Of a DNA stretch of 64,000 nt, positions 43,530-55,629 are shown piece by piece (position 1 is the stretch's first letter; every line of letters begins with the position of its first letter). Source of the DNA: Sepioteuthis lessoniana (lineage: Eukaryota > Mollusca > Cephalopoda > Myopsida > Loliginidae); the NCBI GenBank assembly GCA_963585895.1, contig OY757911.1:87627275-87691274 (forward strand), given 5' to 3'. Under the pieces are notes generated by a model. That model was given only the letters and a program-made list of their open reading frames with translations, had not been told where the DNA came from and searched no databases. The translations under genes were made by a program, and so were the position numbers.

Positions 43530-44890
43530 CTCTGTTTTATTTGCATTCACGTCGAGGCATATGTCTTCAGCTACGTGTTCCAAGTTATATAGTAGGGGTT
43601 CAGCTCGGGCTGGAGTATTTGCGATAAGCGCTGGATCATCTACATAGTCTGCGTCTGTTCTAGTTTCTGCAGGATATCATCTGCTTTTTTTTAGTGTAAA
43701 GCCATTTTCTTTTATTAGATCAATCGATGTTCAAAGTAAGTAATCAAGGCAGATTATGAACAAATATGGCGCTAATGAATCTCTTTGCAAGACTCCAGCG
43801 AATATATCGAAAAAGTCAGGGTCGCCATCAGGTGAGCCTACCATTGCTTTCATGTTTTTGTAGAGCATAATTATAGATGTAACAGTTTCTTTGAGAAGAC
43901 CATATGTATATAGTATGTATTCCATCTTCCCTCTGTATATAGAATCAAATGCCTTGGAGAAATCTATGAACAATAATGTTGCTTCGAGATTTTTTGCCTG
44001 TACCTCTTCGATACCGGCCATTGGCCAAATGAGTAGAATGTTTGCCAATGGTCTGGGAGACCGGAGTTCAATCCCAGGTTTGATATAGTTGAGAAGTAGA
44101 GCATTATAAACCTAAGCAGCTATAGCAGTAAGAATTATGAATCTAGGGTTCTCAGTGTTTCCGGGATCACATTTCTTGTGGAAGAGGAGATGCAACTTTT
44201 TGCCTATTTCTCTATTGTCTTTTGTTTATGAACAGCGTTACATAACCAATGAAGTATGTCATCAAATTTTCTCGTCTTCCTTACTTCTGGAGATATATCG
44301 TCGAGGACTGCAGCTTTTCTTTTTTTAATTTTTTTTTTTTTTTTTTTTTTTCAGTTCTACGTCAAATTTTTCCACAGTAAACTGTCTTTGTTTGATGTCT
44401 GGTAGGTTATTAATAATTTTTGATAAGTTTATCAGTGACTTTAGTGAGGGGTCAAAGCATTATTGAAATGATCTTTCCACTACTATATTCATTCTTCTTG
44501 GCTGGCAGCTTTTAGCTTTGCTATCGCAGGGAGGGGGCTCTTCCTTTCCCTGACTTAATTTGCTGTCTATCATGCTAATTGTAATTGTCTATCTTCTTCT
44601 AAGTTTATGATTTTATTGATTTGACCCTGAATGGATTCTAATTATTCTTTTTGGCATGTGTTAGTTCTCTCTCAAGTTTTGGGTTATTAGCTTTTGTTGT
44701 GTTTCTTTTCCAAAGTAAAAATGCCTTTTTCATAGTAACTTGTATTTCTCTAATTGCTAATATCTCCCATGGATCTCTACATTTGGCTCTTAGTTTGGTT
44801 GGTATTCACTTCTTTTTTATAGATATATAATTTAGCTGTCCTTTAGAGTTATTTGGGTATGTGTAGGTCCATAGGTTTCCCTTCCTTTTA
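43530..44890 (-). mobile_element. RTE-like LINE, APE end to RT palm
   Basis: It begins at about 44,890 with KRKGNLWTYTYPNNSKGQLN (APE region), jumps to LRAKCRDPWEILAIRE, then PEVRKTRKFDDIL, FIDFSKAFDSIYRGKMEYIL, VLQRDSLAPYLFIICLDYLL and a degenerate catalytic box (DADYVDDPALIANTP). A poly(T) run at 44,327-44,352 and a SINE head at 44,013 interrupt it. Frames are heavily broken. It continues past the solo LTR. Confidence 0.75.
44013..44085 (+). mobile_element. SINE family C, head only
   Basis: ACCGGCCATTGGCCAAATGA, GTTTGCCAATGG and GGAGTTCAATCCCAGG match the tRNA-like head of the SINE at 8,505-8,774. The body and tail are absent. A possible scrap of the body (GGGAGGGGGCTCTTCC) lies at about 44,525 in the same LINE. 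Confidence 0.65.
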
Positions 44891-47600
44891 GTTTTCGTGA
44901 TGGGTGGTAGGTGGCCGTATAGCTGCTGCTTTGTGAGGTGCTGTCTCCAGGACTTGTTCAATATTGCTCTCAACATTCTTGTATAGTTGCCGTCAAGCTT
45001 TTTCTCCATGCGTTTAGTTAGCGTCTATGTTGTGCATCCATACAGCAGTATCTATACGAACGCTGCTTGAAAGAAACTGCGTTTAATTTTATCGGTCAGG
45101 TTTGACTTCCATATGACCGATAGCCTATCGATAGATGTCCATGTCGTTGATAATCACGTGTTGATGTCAGTCTCGGTTGATGAGGCACTGTTTCCTAGGT
45201 AGGTGAACTTGTCTACTAGTTTCAGAGAACTACCGTTTTATGTGGAGATGTCGCCTCTTTGATTAAAGCACATGTATCCCATCTTGTCTGCGTTGACATG
45301 GAGGCCGATGCCAGCAGCTACTCGTTATGTAGACTATGTAGCATGGATTTGGTTTGGGCGGGCGTATTTGCCAGAAACGCTATGTCATCAGCGTAGTCCG
45401 CGTCCATAATTGTATGTGCGGGGTATCTTCTGCTTCTTTCCTTTGTTAGCTTGAAACCATTGTCTTCCATTTTATCAATAGAAGTTCTAAGCACGTAGTC
45501 CAGACGGATGATAAAGAGGTATGGGGCTAATGTGTCTCCTAGCAATACACCTGCTACGATGTCGAAGTAGTCTGTGTCTCCATCCGGGGAGCGAATTTTT
45601 ACTTTTGTGTTTCTATGTAACATCATTATGGCTGCGATGGTTTCTTTGTGTAGGCCGTAGGTGAGTAGAATTTGTTCCATCTTTCCTCAGTGAATGGAGT
45701 CAAAGGCCATGGCGAAGTTGACAAATAATATTGTTGCGTCTAGGGTTTTGCACGTACACCATCAAGAATTCGACGGAGAGTCAAAGTTTAAGACGTCGTG
45801 GATCTATTTCTTCGAAAGCCATTTTGGTTCTTCTCAACTTTGGGTTCTATGCGGTTGCGTAGTAGAACATTGTATATCTTGGCCGCTATGGATGTAAGGG
45901 TTATACCTCCGTAGTTCTTAGCTAATCTGATGTCGCCCTTCTTAGGGAAGGGGAGGATGCATCCCTTTGTCCTTCTGTCTATTGTGTTTTGATTATATAC
46001 GGCATTACAGTGTCGGAGCAGTGTGTCGTCGAATTCCCTGGTCTTCCATACTTCTGGGGGTATTTCATCAAGACCTGCTGCTTTTCTATTTTTAATTTTT
46101 CTGTCCTAGTTTGATGTCTAATTGTTTACTAATAATTCAAAACGATTTGTTCATGTGTAAATTTCGGAGGGTTTCCGAGTAAATTCTCAAAATGTTATTT
46201 CGATAGTTGTATTCGTTCTTGTTGGCTGGTAGCTTTCAGTTTAGCTTTCACGGTGCTCTTCCTTCTGCTCACTTCGTTTACCGTTTGCCATGCTATCCTA
46301 GATTGTCTATCTTCAACCGAGTCTCTAATGATATTGATCTGATTTTGGATGTATTCTGTTTGTTCTTTTAGGTATATGTTAGCTAATTCATTTTGTGCCT
46401 TTTAAAGTTTCAGGGCATTGGTATTGGTTGGGTTCTTCCTATTGCAGTGGGAAGCAGTTTTCAGGTCTGCACACTTTTCTCTAACCGCTAATGTCTTTCA
46501 TGGGACTCTAGGTTTAGCTCGTTGTTTAGTTGGCATGCATTCTGATGCCGCTTCTATGTGGGCATTGACGAAATTCTCATATTCGTCATTCAGAGTATGT
46601 GTCTCTGTCTTCAAATGTTGTGCATCGAATTTGTTTCTTAGTGTAAACGCATATTTATCTCTAATATCCCTGTTATTGTGCAGGGACCAGTCATAGTGTA
46701 CAGTGGTTGTTGTTCGGGCCGTATTCCTTCGGAGGCTCAGTCGTATTTTTGCCGTGACAATTCGGTGATCGGAGGACACACCCTCGAAAGAGCAATATGT
46801 CTCGTAATTCAATGCGCTATCATTCCATTTCTTATTTATAAAGACGTAATCTATCTGTGCTTTAGTATTATTTGCGTAGGTGTAGGTCCATAGTTTTCCC
46901 TCCCTTTTCTGAAATTTTGTATTGAGGTATGTTAATCTATTTTCTAGCGTGAAATCTGATAGATGTTCCCTATTTCTGTTTGAAGAGTTGTGTAAACTGA
47001 ATTTGTGGTTTACGTTTTTACCAATTTGGGCATTCATGTCTCCACCTATGACGAGAACGTGTTTCGGGATGCTACGAACAAGGGAAGATAGCTCATTATA
47101 GAAGGCAATGAGGTCAGTTTCTGCACTAACAGTGGTAGGGTAGTAGCAGGAGATGATTGTTGCGCTGGGGTTGCCATTCAAAGTAGCTACCATCATCCAA
47201 GGTTGTATTTTCTTTATGCTATTTATTGGTTTTAGGGCCCGTGGTCTTATAAGCATACATACACCTCCTACCGTGGCATTGATAGAGTTTTTTCCATGCA
47301 GATGCCGTGGCTAGCGTCCATCAATTGCCAGTATCGTGGTATTTGATATCCTCGCTATGAGTGTACCTGTGATATTGCATGCATATTATATCTATCTTAT
47401 GATCTATCTAATGTTGAATGTCGCTATTTGCATTGTGCGTTTGCATTTTAGTAATTTTAGTTTTAATTTGAGCTCTGTAGCTGATTTTTCGAACACTGAG
47501 GACAGGGCTCCAACCTCAGCAAGATGTGCCCCTTTCTTACCCGTGCAAAGAGCGATGCGGTTTGGATAGGTGGTTTAAGTGTGGGTCATGGTAATCTTTC
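44885..47600 (-). mobile_element. RTE-like LINE with APE endonuclease and RT
   Basis: The longest RTE copy. APE: MQIATFNIR (47,430), VIGGDMNAQIG, AQIDYVFINKKW and SSDHRIVTAK. Linker: QTVNEVSRRKST-like near 46,260. RT from GFRRNR-like near 45,810 through YFDIVAGVLLGDTLAP and DADYADDIAFLANTP to FNQRGD-like near 45,265. C-terminus: KKLDGNYTRMLRAILNKSWR (44,990), breaking off at ITKT near 44,888. It ends without its own 3' tail, directly against an APE piece of another copy. The 5' side may extend to about 47,830. Confidence 0.9.
46498..47256 (-). pseudogene. AP-endonuclease and linker frame of RTE-like LINE
   Basis: 252 residues, open throughout. IISCYYPTTVS, HVLVIGGDMNAQIGKN (metal-binding Asp/Asn motif), WTYTYANNTKAQIDYVFI and EGVSSDHRIVTAKIRL (catalytic SDH motif) identify an apurinic/apyrimidinic-type endonuclease, which nicks target DNA for priming. 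The N-terminal part of the nuclease lies upstream in another frame, so Met1 is internal. The catalytic residues of the C-terminal half are present. Confidence 0.9.
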
Positions 47601-48561
47601 GATGGCTGTTTTTATTCTCATCTACAGAAGCCACCCTTATAGATGCGCAGCAGTAGTTCCCCGATCGAACTATTTGATCCTGGCCGTTGAACCGTAGGAT
47701 TCATACGCCCAGGGCCTGATTAGACATTGCGTTGTACCGTTAGTGGGTTTATCCGCTCGCCTTTACGTCCACCATACTGCTTCCCATGGATTTCGAAAAA
47801 TAATTTTTCTCCTCTTACTTCCCCCTTCAGTCAATATTAAGTTTTAATTTAGTTAAAGTCCACAATTACTTTCTTTTTAAATTTCTCTGAAGTTCTTATT
47901 TATGGTTCTTCGCATCCTTATAGGCATCCTATTTTACGCAAACTTAGGTCTTCAGTTTCTAATAAAGTCCAATAGTATTAGCTTCACTTGACCGGGTTCA
48001 ACTGTTATTTGGAATTACAGTATTTGTCTTTGCATTTAAAGCACAGATAGTATAGAGCAGTGATTTTACAAATAAAAAATAAAATCATTCATGCATTTTT
48101 AAATGACAATATAGTAAAAGACAATAAGTTACTAACTATTATTTGAACTCTGTCCGACTTGGAGTGGATTTGCTTGGTATTTTCGAAGTTTGTTTAACAC
48201 AGTCAGTGTCGTCTAGGCTTCGGAATGCATACTTTTATACAGATATGTGTTTCTAGAACTGGAGGGGGAGGGTCGTTCCAATATATAGTTGAATAAATAT
48301 TAATAGTCATCAATAATCTATCAATCTAAAAAAAATAGTATCACTTAGTTTTATTGTTTAATGTATTGTAAAGACATGTATTGTAACTGTTGCGAAATTC
48401 TGTGCAAAATTAAAAGATCAAAAGAAAAAGCAAATAGCTATCTTCAAAATCTGAGTGCCTCTCTTTATATAATGTTAGAATATAAATAAATAAATTCATT
48501 AAAAAAAAATTATAAAGTTCGGTTAATTGTTCTAAATTTATAAGTTATATATATATATTTA
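47601..48561. other. Possible LINE 5' region, then AT-rich DNA
   Basis: 47,600-47,830 is less AT-rich and may be the 5' untranslated part of the RTE copy. From 47,830 to 48,540 nothing is recognised. A TA run precedes the foldback element. Confidence 0.4.
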
Positions 48562-48805
48562 TGTTGTGAATAGGGATTATCTCCTCTTTGATAATCCGAG
48601 CTATAAAAGCTGTACATTTCCGCTTGTCAAGTAGACGAGTAGTAAGATTCTTAATTGAATAAATTGTAATGAAAACAGGTCAAGAGATTCTGTCTAGTAA
48701 TCTTTTATTCAATTAAGAATCTTACTACTCGTCAACTTGACAAGCGGAAATGTACAGCTTTTATAGCTTGGATTATCAAAGAGGAAATAATCCATATTCA
48801 CAACA
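48562..48805. mobile_element. Palindromic foldback element (MITE-like) with 9-bp TSD
   Basis: Two 102-bp arms (48,562-48,663 and 48,704-48,805) are reverse complements with about four mismatches, separated by 40 bp. Termini are TGTTGTGAAT...ATTCACAACA. The exact 9-bp duplication ATATATTTA flanks it (48,553-48,561 and 48,806-48,814). Each arm contains TATAAAAGC. Long terminal inverted repeats plus a 9-bp duplication suit a nonautonomous Mutator-like element. The duplication is AT-rich beside a TA repeat, which lowers its weight. Confidence 0.75.
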
Positions 48806-48814
48806 ATATATTTA

Positions 48815-49029
48815 TAATTTAAATACAATATTGTTAATTTTCATTAGACAAGGTTATTCAAGTCATATTTTTTAAATAAAGCAATTTATATATCAACTTA
48901 ATATCGGAAGTAAACAAATACTAATCATACATTTGTACATAATTAAAAAATATATATTTCAATATTATTTTAAAAAAGATAAATAAAGAATATCATACAA
49001 AGAATAAATAAATAAACAAATGAATAAAT
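48815..49029. other. AT-rich DNA
   Basis: No gene and no LTR recognised upstream of the Gypsy-class fossil. Confidence 0.5.
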
Positions 49030-51430
49030 GCCCTTTTGGCAGAAAAGTGGCGGAAAGTTTTGGTGGGGGATAAATTGACAGCAGCTCTTGTCGACAGTGG
49101 ATGCGTTATGCCGCAATTGCCATGTCGTAAAATCGAAAATAAGAACTTAAGAGCAAAGTTTAATAGAAAGAAGTCGAGAGTGGAATTGAGTTGGATAGAA
49201 GAGTATTCAGAATTAAAACCAAGAAAGAGGAAAAAAGAGTAGCGAAGGAGCTGGGCGATTGGTTGCAGAAGGTATTCTCTTACCGTGGTATGGTGAAATA
49301 AAGAAAGGATGTTACTGCTGATGGCCGTAGTCCAAGCAACCAAACACAAATTCAGGCCTGTCTTAGACTTCCGGGAACTGAACAACTACTTGGCTTGCCA
49401 TCGAGGAAGTCACATGATTGATATATGTGAGGAAACAATGGAAACAAGCGGATCTAAAGTCGGCCTACCTGCAGTTACGTATTCCAGAGTAATTATGACG
49501 ATACAAAATGATGCAATTTAAGGGAAAAACATAGTTTAACTAGATTAAGGTTTGAACAATGCAGCACCAAATATTATGGCAGCAGTCCTTAAAACAGTGC
49601 CGGTAAATGATGCTAAAATCAAAGGAGCCACAGACTCTTATATTGATGACACCATGATAGATGTGACTAAAATGTCTGCGGAAGAAGTAGCTGACCATCT
49701 CAAAATAATTTGGACTGATTGCCTCTTGAATCATTAAATGGAGAAGTGTTAGGGCTCCAACAAAAAAGGGAAAAATCAAGTAAGTTGATGTTTGAAAGAA
49801 GGAACAATGTATCAGAGACGAAAGATAATATGAGCTGACGAGAATTGTTGTCGATTTGTTGTAAGCTGGTGGGGCACTATCCTATTGCTGAATGGCAAAA
49901 AAAGCATGCTATTACATAAAAAGAAAGGCGAGTGATATAAGCTAGGAAATGAAAGTAGATGATGAAACGATTACAGTGATGTAGGCAACCTTAACAGTGT
50001 AAAGAAGGAGGACCCAATGACGCAGAGTTGGTGCATACATAAAACAAAAACGGGAAGGGTGGGGTACAATGCAAGCAATATGACCATAGATTTTAATTAT
50101 AGAGATAGGTGATGTAGTAGCAGAAGATGTAGCGGGGTTAAGGAAAAAGGATGGTTGCAACCACATCAATGTAGCTGAATTGGACGCCACGTTAAAAGGC
50201 ATTGATTTGGCCTTGAATTGGGGGTTGAAAGAAGTGGAACTTGAGGGCTGATTCAGCCACAGTACAAAATTAGGTGAATACGACAATGATCTTAAAGAAA
50301 AGGATAAGAACGAAAGTTGCAGCAGAAATGCTGATAAAGCGTCGATGAGGAATATTTGGTAAACTATTGACCGAGTTTGGTTTAAAATTAAGAGTAGTGT
50401 TCGTGCTTCCAGAAAGAAATAAGGTAGGTTCTCTGACACGAGTAAATAAGGGCTAGCTGGACATCCTAGAAGAGATGGAGTAGGTAGCAGTTGCAGTGTG
50501 CTGTGTAGGGAGCGTAGAATTTGAGGAATGCGCCATAAAAGTGGGAGTGGACAGAATATTGGATTGGATACGGAAATTCAATCCATTAGCCAAAAGAGAT
50601 GTCAGAAGGATAGTCAAAAACTATGATAGGTGCCAGTTGATTGACCATACCCCTAATGTGCATGGCCCCAATGGAATTGGAACTGGAAAAAGTTGACCAT
50701 TGACATAACTCCCTGTCGCAGAATGACATACTTAACAATGGTTGACTGTAGACCTAAACGACTGGTAATATGGAAGGAATTGCGAACAGAGACTGCGGCT
50801 GTGGTTGTGGAAGAATTTGAAGAAGTATTTTTTGCGTGAGGAACAGTAGAAGAAATAATGGACAACACGGTTTTTCTCAGAAATCCTCCAAATCATGTCA
50901 GAGAAGTAGAATATTCTAAGATATTTCATAGCTGCATATAGGCCAATTGGAAACGGGAAAGTGGAGCGAAATCATCGAACCATAAACGTTTTAACTGAGG
51001 GAATAGGGATATCTGCCAGGAAGGCGATATTCGGATATAATATGGCACCTATGGTTGGACCGTCAAAGACAAAGAGTCTCTTTATTTATGAATGGAGACA
51101 TCCGAAAGATAAATCGCCGAATAAGGATGAGAAGGTACCCACAACAATTCAAATTAGTGAAGATGCAATGGAAAACAGAAATTGCAACTAGTGTAAAATC
51201 ACCCAACAAAGTTACAATTAACGGAGTGCAATGTCTAGTTCTGGACTTAAGGCACATGATCTAATGATCTGACGGAGATGAAAGCCCTGAAAATTTAAGA
51301 AATGGGAACGTATCGACATCGATGCCAAGGTCCCAGAGAGATGCGTGCTAGCTTGGTCATGCGACAACGTCATGTGAATGTGATCTTATGGATCAGAGGG
51401 TGTGTGGTTTGAGTGAAAGTAAAAAAAAAT
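49030..51430 (+). mobile_element. Gypsy-class LTR retrotransposon internal region, broken fossil
   Basis: Parts occur in normal pol order: an aspartic protease motif (AALVDSGC, about 49,090), the RT start (FRPVLDFRELNNYL, about 49,350), the RT catalytic box (YIDD, about 49,640), the RNase H-like region near 49,870 and an integrase region (TMVDC...VIWKEL, about 50,730; RNHRTINVL, about 50,965). It is broken by many changes. No gag and no flanking LTR pair were identified. It is old by the number of disruptions. Confidence 0.7.
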
Positions 51431-51693
51431 GTCAAATACAATAGATGCTACCTGCCTTACTCGGAATTATAATGGGTGAAGAAAAAACAAAGAATTATGG
51501 GTGGCAAAAGTGGCATATAAACTAATGGCAGAATCAGTTGGGGTCTCTTTATTAAAACATCAAACAGCCGTATTAACAAACGAACAGAAGAAAGAAAGAA
51601 GGAATGACCGAAGAGAGAAAGGTGTGAAAAGACAGCTAGAATGAAAGGAAAAGAGAAACAACTTTACAACATTCTGCTTTTACCTAGGACTAC
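51431..51693. other. Purine-rich DNA
   Basis: No gene is recognised. Confidence 0.4.
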
Positions 51694-52168
51694 TGTTGCA
51701 TAGTCACTAATAACTATTATGTCAGTGGTTGTAATCGTCTGGTAGAGTAGGAGAAACACAAAAACATAACTTGCCTCAAATGGTAGACCATCTGTTGTTT
51801 TATTCTTTTCATTAAGTTGCTGAAGTTGTAGGAATTTTTGGAAACGGATAACGGACACAACGTGTAAGGTAGATTCACGAATCTTTCTTTGCTCTAGTAG
51901 AAACTGGCTTTTCTTATATCTTTTGATGATTCTTTCTCTTTCAGTTCACACAACTTGATTCGTGCTCTTTGCCAAAAAAAGAGTCCGAATTTTAAAAATC
52001 CAGCATCTTTTTTTAGAGAATATCGAACCCTACCCTTGCCTACATGGGAGACATGCCGAACCAGTTCTCATGAATATTAAGATGATTGGTGGAGTCTGGT
52101 GATTTGAGCAACTTTTGATTAACGGCTGCTTCCACTCCGGGATGCAAGATAAAGTATATCTTATTACA
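51694..52168 (-). mobile_element. LTR copy 1 of a pair of related LTRs, fossil
   Basis: About 475 bp, homologous in the same orientation to 54,257-54,732. TGTTGCATAG is at the left end and CTTATTACA at the right. An AATAAA signal on the minus strand sets the orientation. Flanking bases do not form a clear duplication. It probably came from the same Gypsy-class family but a separate event. Confidence 0.65.
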
Positions 52169-52224
52169 GTTACCCTACAAGACAAGATTTTCAACTGGTT
52201 GCTGTTTTTTTTTTATAATTTAAC

Positions 52225-52510
52225 TAATAAATGATTATTAATGAATAAAAATAATTAGTTAAAGTCAGATAATTGTGTATAAATTATTAATAATAGATTG
52301 GAATACTTGAAGCCATGCAACCGTGTTTAAATTATTTGTAAAAGACAAAAAAAAAATAATTTCATATAACTGTGAAGAACTCATAAGAAACAACTACACA
52401 AAAAATGTGAATAAAATATACAATGAACATGATTCTCTAACCTCTGAGTATAAAATACTCCTTGATAGTTTGACATGCCGTTAAAATCAATTAATAAATC
52501 ATAAGAACTA
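52225..52510 (+). repeat. Family E repeat, near complete
   Basis: GAATACTTGAAGCCATGCAA, CATATAACTGTGAAG, CAATGAACATGATTCTCTAA, GAGTATAAAATACTCC and TTGACATGCCGTTAAAATC occur in family order. The tail is AATTAATAAATC. Confidence 0.65.
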
Positions 52511-52581
52511 AATTGACCAAACGAAAGTGTTTGTCGGTTAGTCTTTGTTTATTCCTCGAGAATTCTTTTTTTTTCTGATTC

Positions 52582-53199
52582 TTACCAATTAGGCGAGTGA
52601 AACCAATTCAGAAGAGCTTTAATATTCACATTTTCATCTTGACTCTAACAAATTTTTTTCTGTAAATTAAACAAAGAATTTTGTCTAGTTTTCATGAACA
52701 TAAAACCCCTTGAAAAAATTATGTCAAATCTATTTTTACATAAATTTCCTTCTTCAATGCAATTTAGCTTTAAAAACTGGAAATTTATATTCTAAAATAA
52801 CCAAATTTTGAATTCATGGAACGAAAATAACTTCAACAATTCTTTATAAGGATTTCTTTCTGAATTGTAAACCCTATAAAATAAAAATACTTACCAATTA
52901 GGCCAGTGAAACCAATTCAGAAGAGCTTTAATATTCACATTTTCATCTTGACTCTAACAAATTTTTTTCTGTAAATTAAACAAAGAATTTTGTCTAGTTT
53001 TCATGAACATAAAACCCCTTGAAAAAATTATGTCAAATCTATTTTTACATAAATTTCCTTCTTCAATGCAATTTAGCTTTAAAAACTGGAAATTTATATT
53101 CTAAAATAACCAAATTTTGAATTCATGGAACGAAAATAACTTCAACAATTCTTTATAAGGATTTCTTTCTGAATTGTAAACCCTATAAAACAAAAATAC
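52582..53199. repeat. 309-bp tandem duplication
   Basis: Copy one is 52,582-52,890 and copy two 52,891-53,199. I see only two single-base differences (GGCGAG/GGCCAG and AAAATAAA/AAAACAAA), so the duplication is recent or has been homogenised. The unit has no coding content. Confidence 0.95.
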
Positions 53200-54256
53200 A
53201 TAATTTCACACGCGATCACATCACGTAAGGGAAAATAATATAAATAGTGACTCGTCTGGACATTCGTAACTTGATAAAGAGAACTATTATTAACTCACAT
53301 CAGAAAGGACGATTTGTTTTATTTTTCTTCTGATAACGGAAACATTTTGTTCACGAAAATTTTTGTCTACTTTTATTTTTGTTTGATTTGGTTTGGTAAA
53401 AATATTTTTAACAATGGAACCAAAAATATTGTAAGAGATGAAGTATGGGTAAAAAAGCAAAACTGGAAAATGTATTCTTGGTTTTAAATTTTATCTGATT
53501 CTTTTAACATACTTTTCTTTTCCGTCTCAAGGGGAACTGCTTCACTCCGCAAAAAAATATAACTCTTTTACATTGGAAGATTTTCTGTGGAGGGAAAATT
53601 TACTGTAAAAGAATAACTACTTTTCAGTGCAAAATAATTCAGTTTCTCTCGTCTCTTACAGAAACAACTTCATCATATAAAAAAATGTGTCAAAAAAGAA
53701 AAAAAAAAAAAATTTTGGTTTGAAAACTCTCAGACAATTTTAGTTTATATATATATATTGGTTCAACATGTTTTTTCAGAACCTTATTTTAACGCCTTTA
53801 CTTTCCTTTATTTGGCTGCTACCTTTCCATCAAAAGATATTGCTTCTCGTTTTAAAATTTCTCTGCAATTGTAATGACTAATAATCTCCTTTGTTGTCTG
53901 AGATCAAGTGCAAATGAACTAAATCTTAATTTCCGGCAAGTCATTTCCCGCCTTAGGCTAATGTCAAGTTTTAATCTATAGAAAACGTTCCAAAACAAAA
54001 TATAGACCCTAAAATGTTTATTACTTTAAGTACCATCACTTTTTCCAATCAGAACTCACCCAAAAAAATTGAAGCGTATTTTCAACCATTCAGTTTTCGT
54101 TGTACCGAGCACACTCTAGGCTGCCCTCTACGATTATAATGATATAAGCATAAACTTAAGTCGTATCTGTTCTCACAAACAGAAGAGGTCATATCAATAA
54201 GTCGGCTGCCTGAAATGTACTTAACTGAATTTGGATGTAGTATATTCTCAGTATTA
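53200..54256. other. AT-rich intergenic DNA
   Basis: No gene is recognised. There is an A-run near 53,700 and a TA run near 53,750. Confidence 0.6.
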
Positions 54257-54732
54257 TGTTCGATCTATTGCAGCGTAGTCAGCGATGACTGCTATGTCAG
54301 TGATAGCTAATTATCGGATGTAAAAGAAGAAACACAAAAAAGAAAACACGCCTCAAGCGTTAGAACCGCGGCTACTTTATTTTCTCCGTAGAAGTAGATA
54401 TCAATAGGTAACGGACACAAACTGCGGTGTAGTTTTTGTTTTCATTCAAGTTGCAACTAGTTCTTCTCGTATCTTTGAATCGTTCCTTGCTCTCCGTTCA
54501 CGCGAATGTTTGACTCCTCATACTGCGGACAGCAAAAGAGAGCGTGAATTATAAAATCCATTATCTGATATTGGGACTCACAGAACGCACCAGCTCTCAT
54601 TTCCCCTTCGATTGGCGATATTGTCCCGCCATCCCTGGCTACAACTTAGATGACCGATCTGATGGTCAAGTGACTTCGCCAGGTTCTAGTTAACTGCTGT
54701 TGAGAGTTCTAGATCAAGTATGTCTTGTTACA
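54257..54732 (-). mobile_element. Solo LTR with 4-bp TSD, fossil
   Basis: 476 bp bounded by TGTTCGATC and CTTGTTACA. The 4-bp duplication ATTA lies at 54,253-54,256 and 54,733-54,736. A minus-strand AATAAA (54,381-54,376) gives the orientation. It is homologous to 51,694-52,168. Its own duplication shows that it is a solo LTR and not the partner of the other copy. Confidence 0.8.
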
Positions 54733-54736
54733 ATTA

Positions 54737-55629
54737 GCCCACTGGACGAAATATTGGATTTTGTCAACTCATTTTTCTTTTGGTTGGTGACTTTTTTTTC
54801 TTTGATAACTTATCTATTCGCACCATGTTACCATTCTTTTACTATGTTACACTATGAATTAACAACGAAATTTCGGTATAAAATAAACATCCCTTCCAGT
54901 TGATACTGTAACGAATGAAATTTTACATCTTCGATAGGCCTTTTCACATGCAATCTTTCATTCGAGCTAACGTAAAATTTCCTTAAACGCTGCTCAAACC
55001 TAAATAATTCAGACCAATAGTTTTCAATTCCAAACATCCATGTCACTTTGGCCTACGTGTTAACTTTTTTATTGTTACACGAGCCTCAACTTTTCTTCTA
55101 GGGCTGCTAAATCGCTGAGGGGTGACTAGAGAAAGGAAAAGCAACAGTTAGTTAACGAGTAAGTGCAAGAGAGACCAGCCACGCTTTTTGCCTCCGAAAC
55201 ACTATGATTAGAGTCAAAGGTTGACGTGCGATATCAAATTTATGCTCAGATTAATTATGGAGATAATTTATTAAAGGTGCACCTATTAATTTTGATAAGT
55301 TAGGGTAAAAAGCAGAATCAACATAAGAATTATTAAATAGTTGAAATTGTCCTCGATACAAGTTCGGAGTCGTTTAGTTTTAATCATTAAAACATAATAA
55401 ATTTGAAAATTGCTTTAGTTTTGATTTTAAGTGCACGGAAATGATTCGTTTGAAAAGTCAAACTTAAGCTAGGATTAGAAGGGTTGAAACTTGACGTTTT
55501 TTAGCTAAAGGTGTGGTGCAAAGCCAGGATACAATAAAAGAATAATATTGATTGGCTCACTAATCAAAGAAAAAAGAAATGGAGCTGCTCTACCTCCCCG
55601 AGATGTGCAATATAAAGACATAGTTTTAT
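54737..55629. other. Intergenic DNA
   Basis: No gene is recognised. Confidence 0.5.

Noticed and set aside
52169-54256. Interior of a full LTR element between the two related LTRs
   Set aside because: No pol motifs, primer site or polypurine tract, and the second LTR has its own 4-bp duplication.
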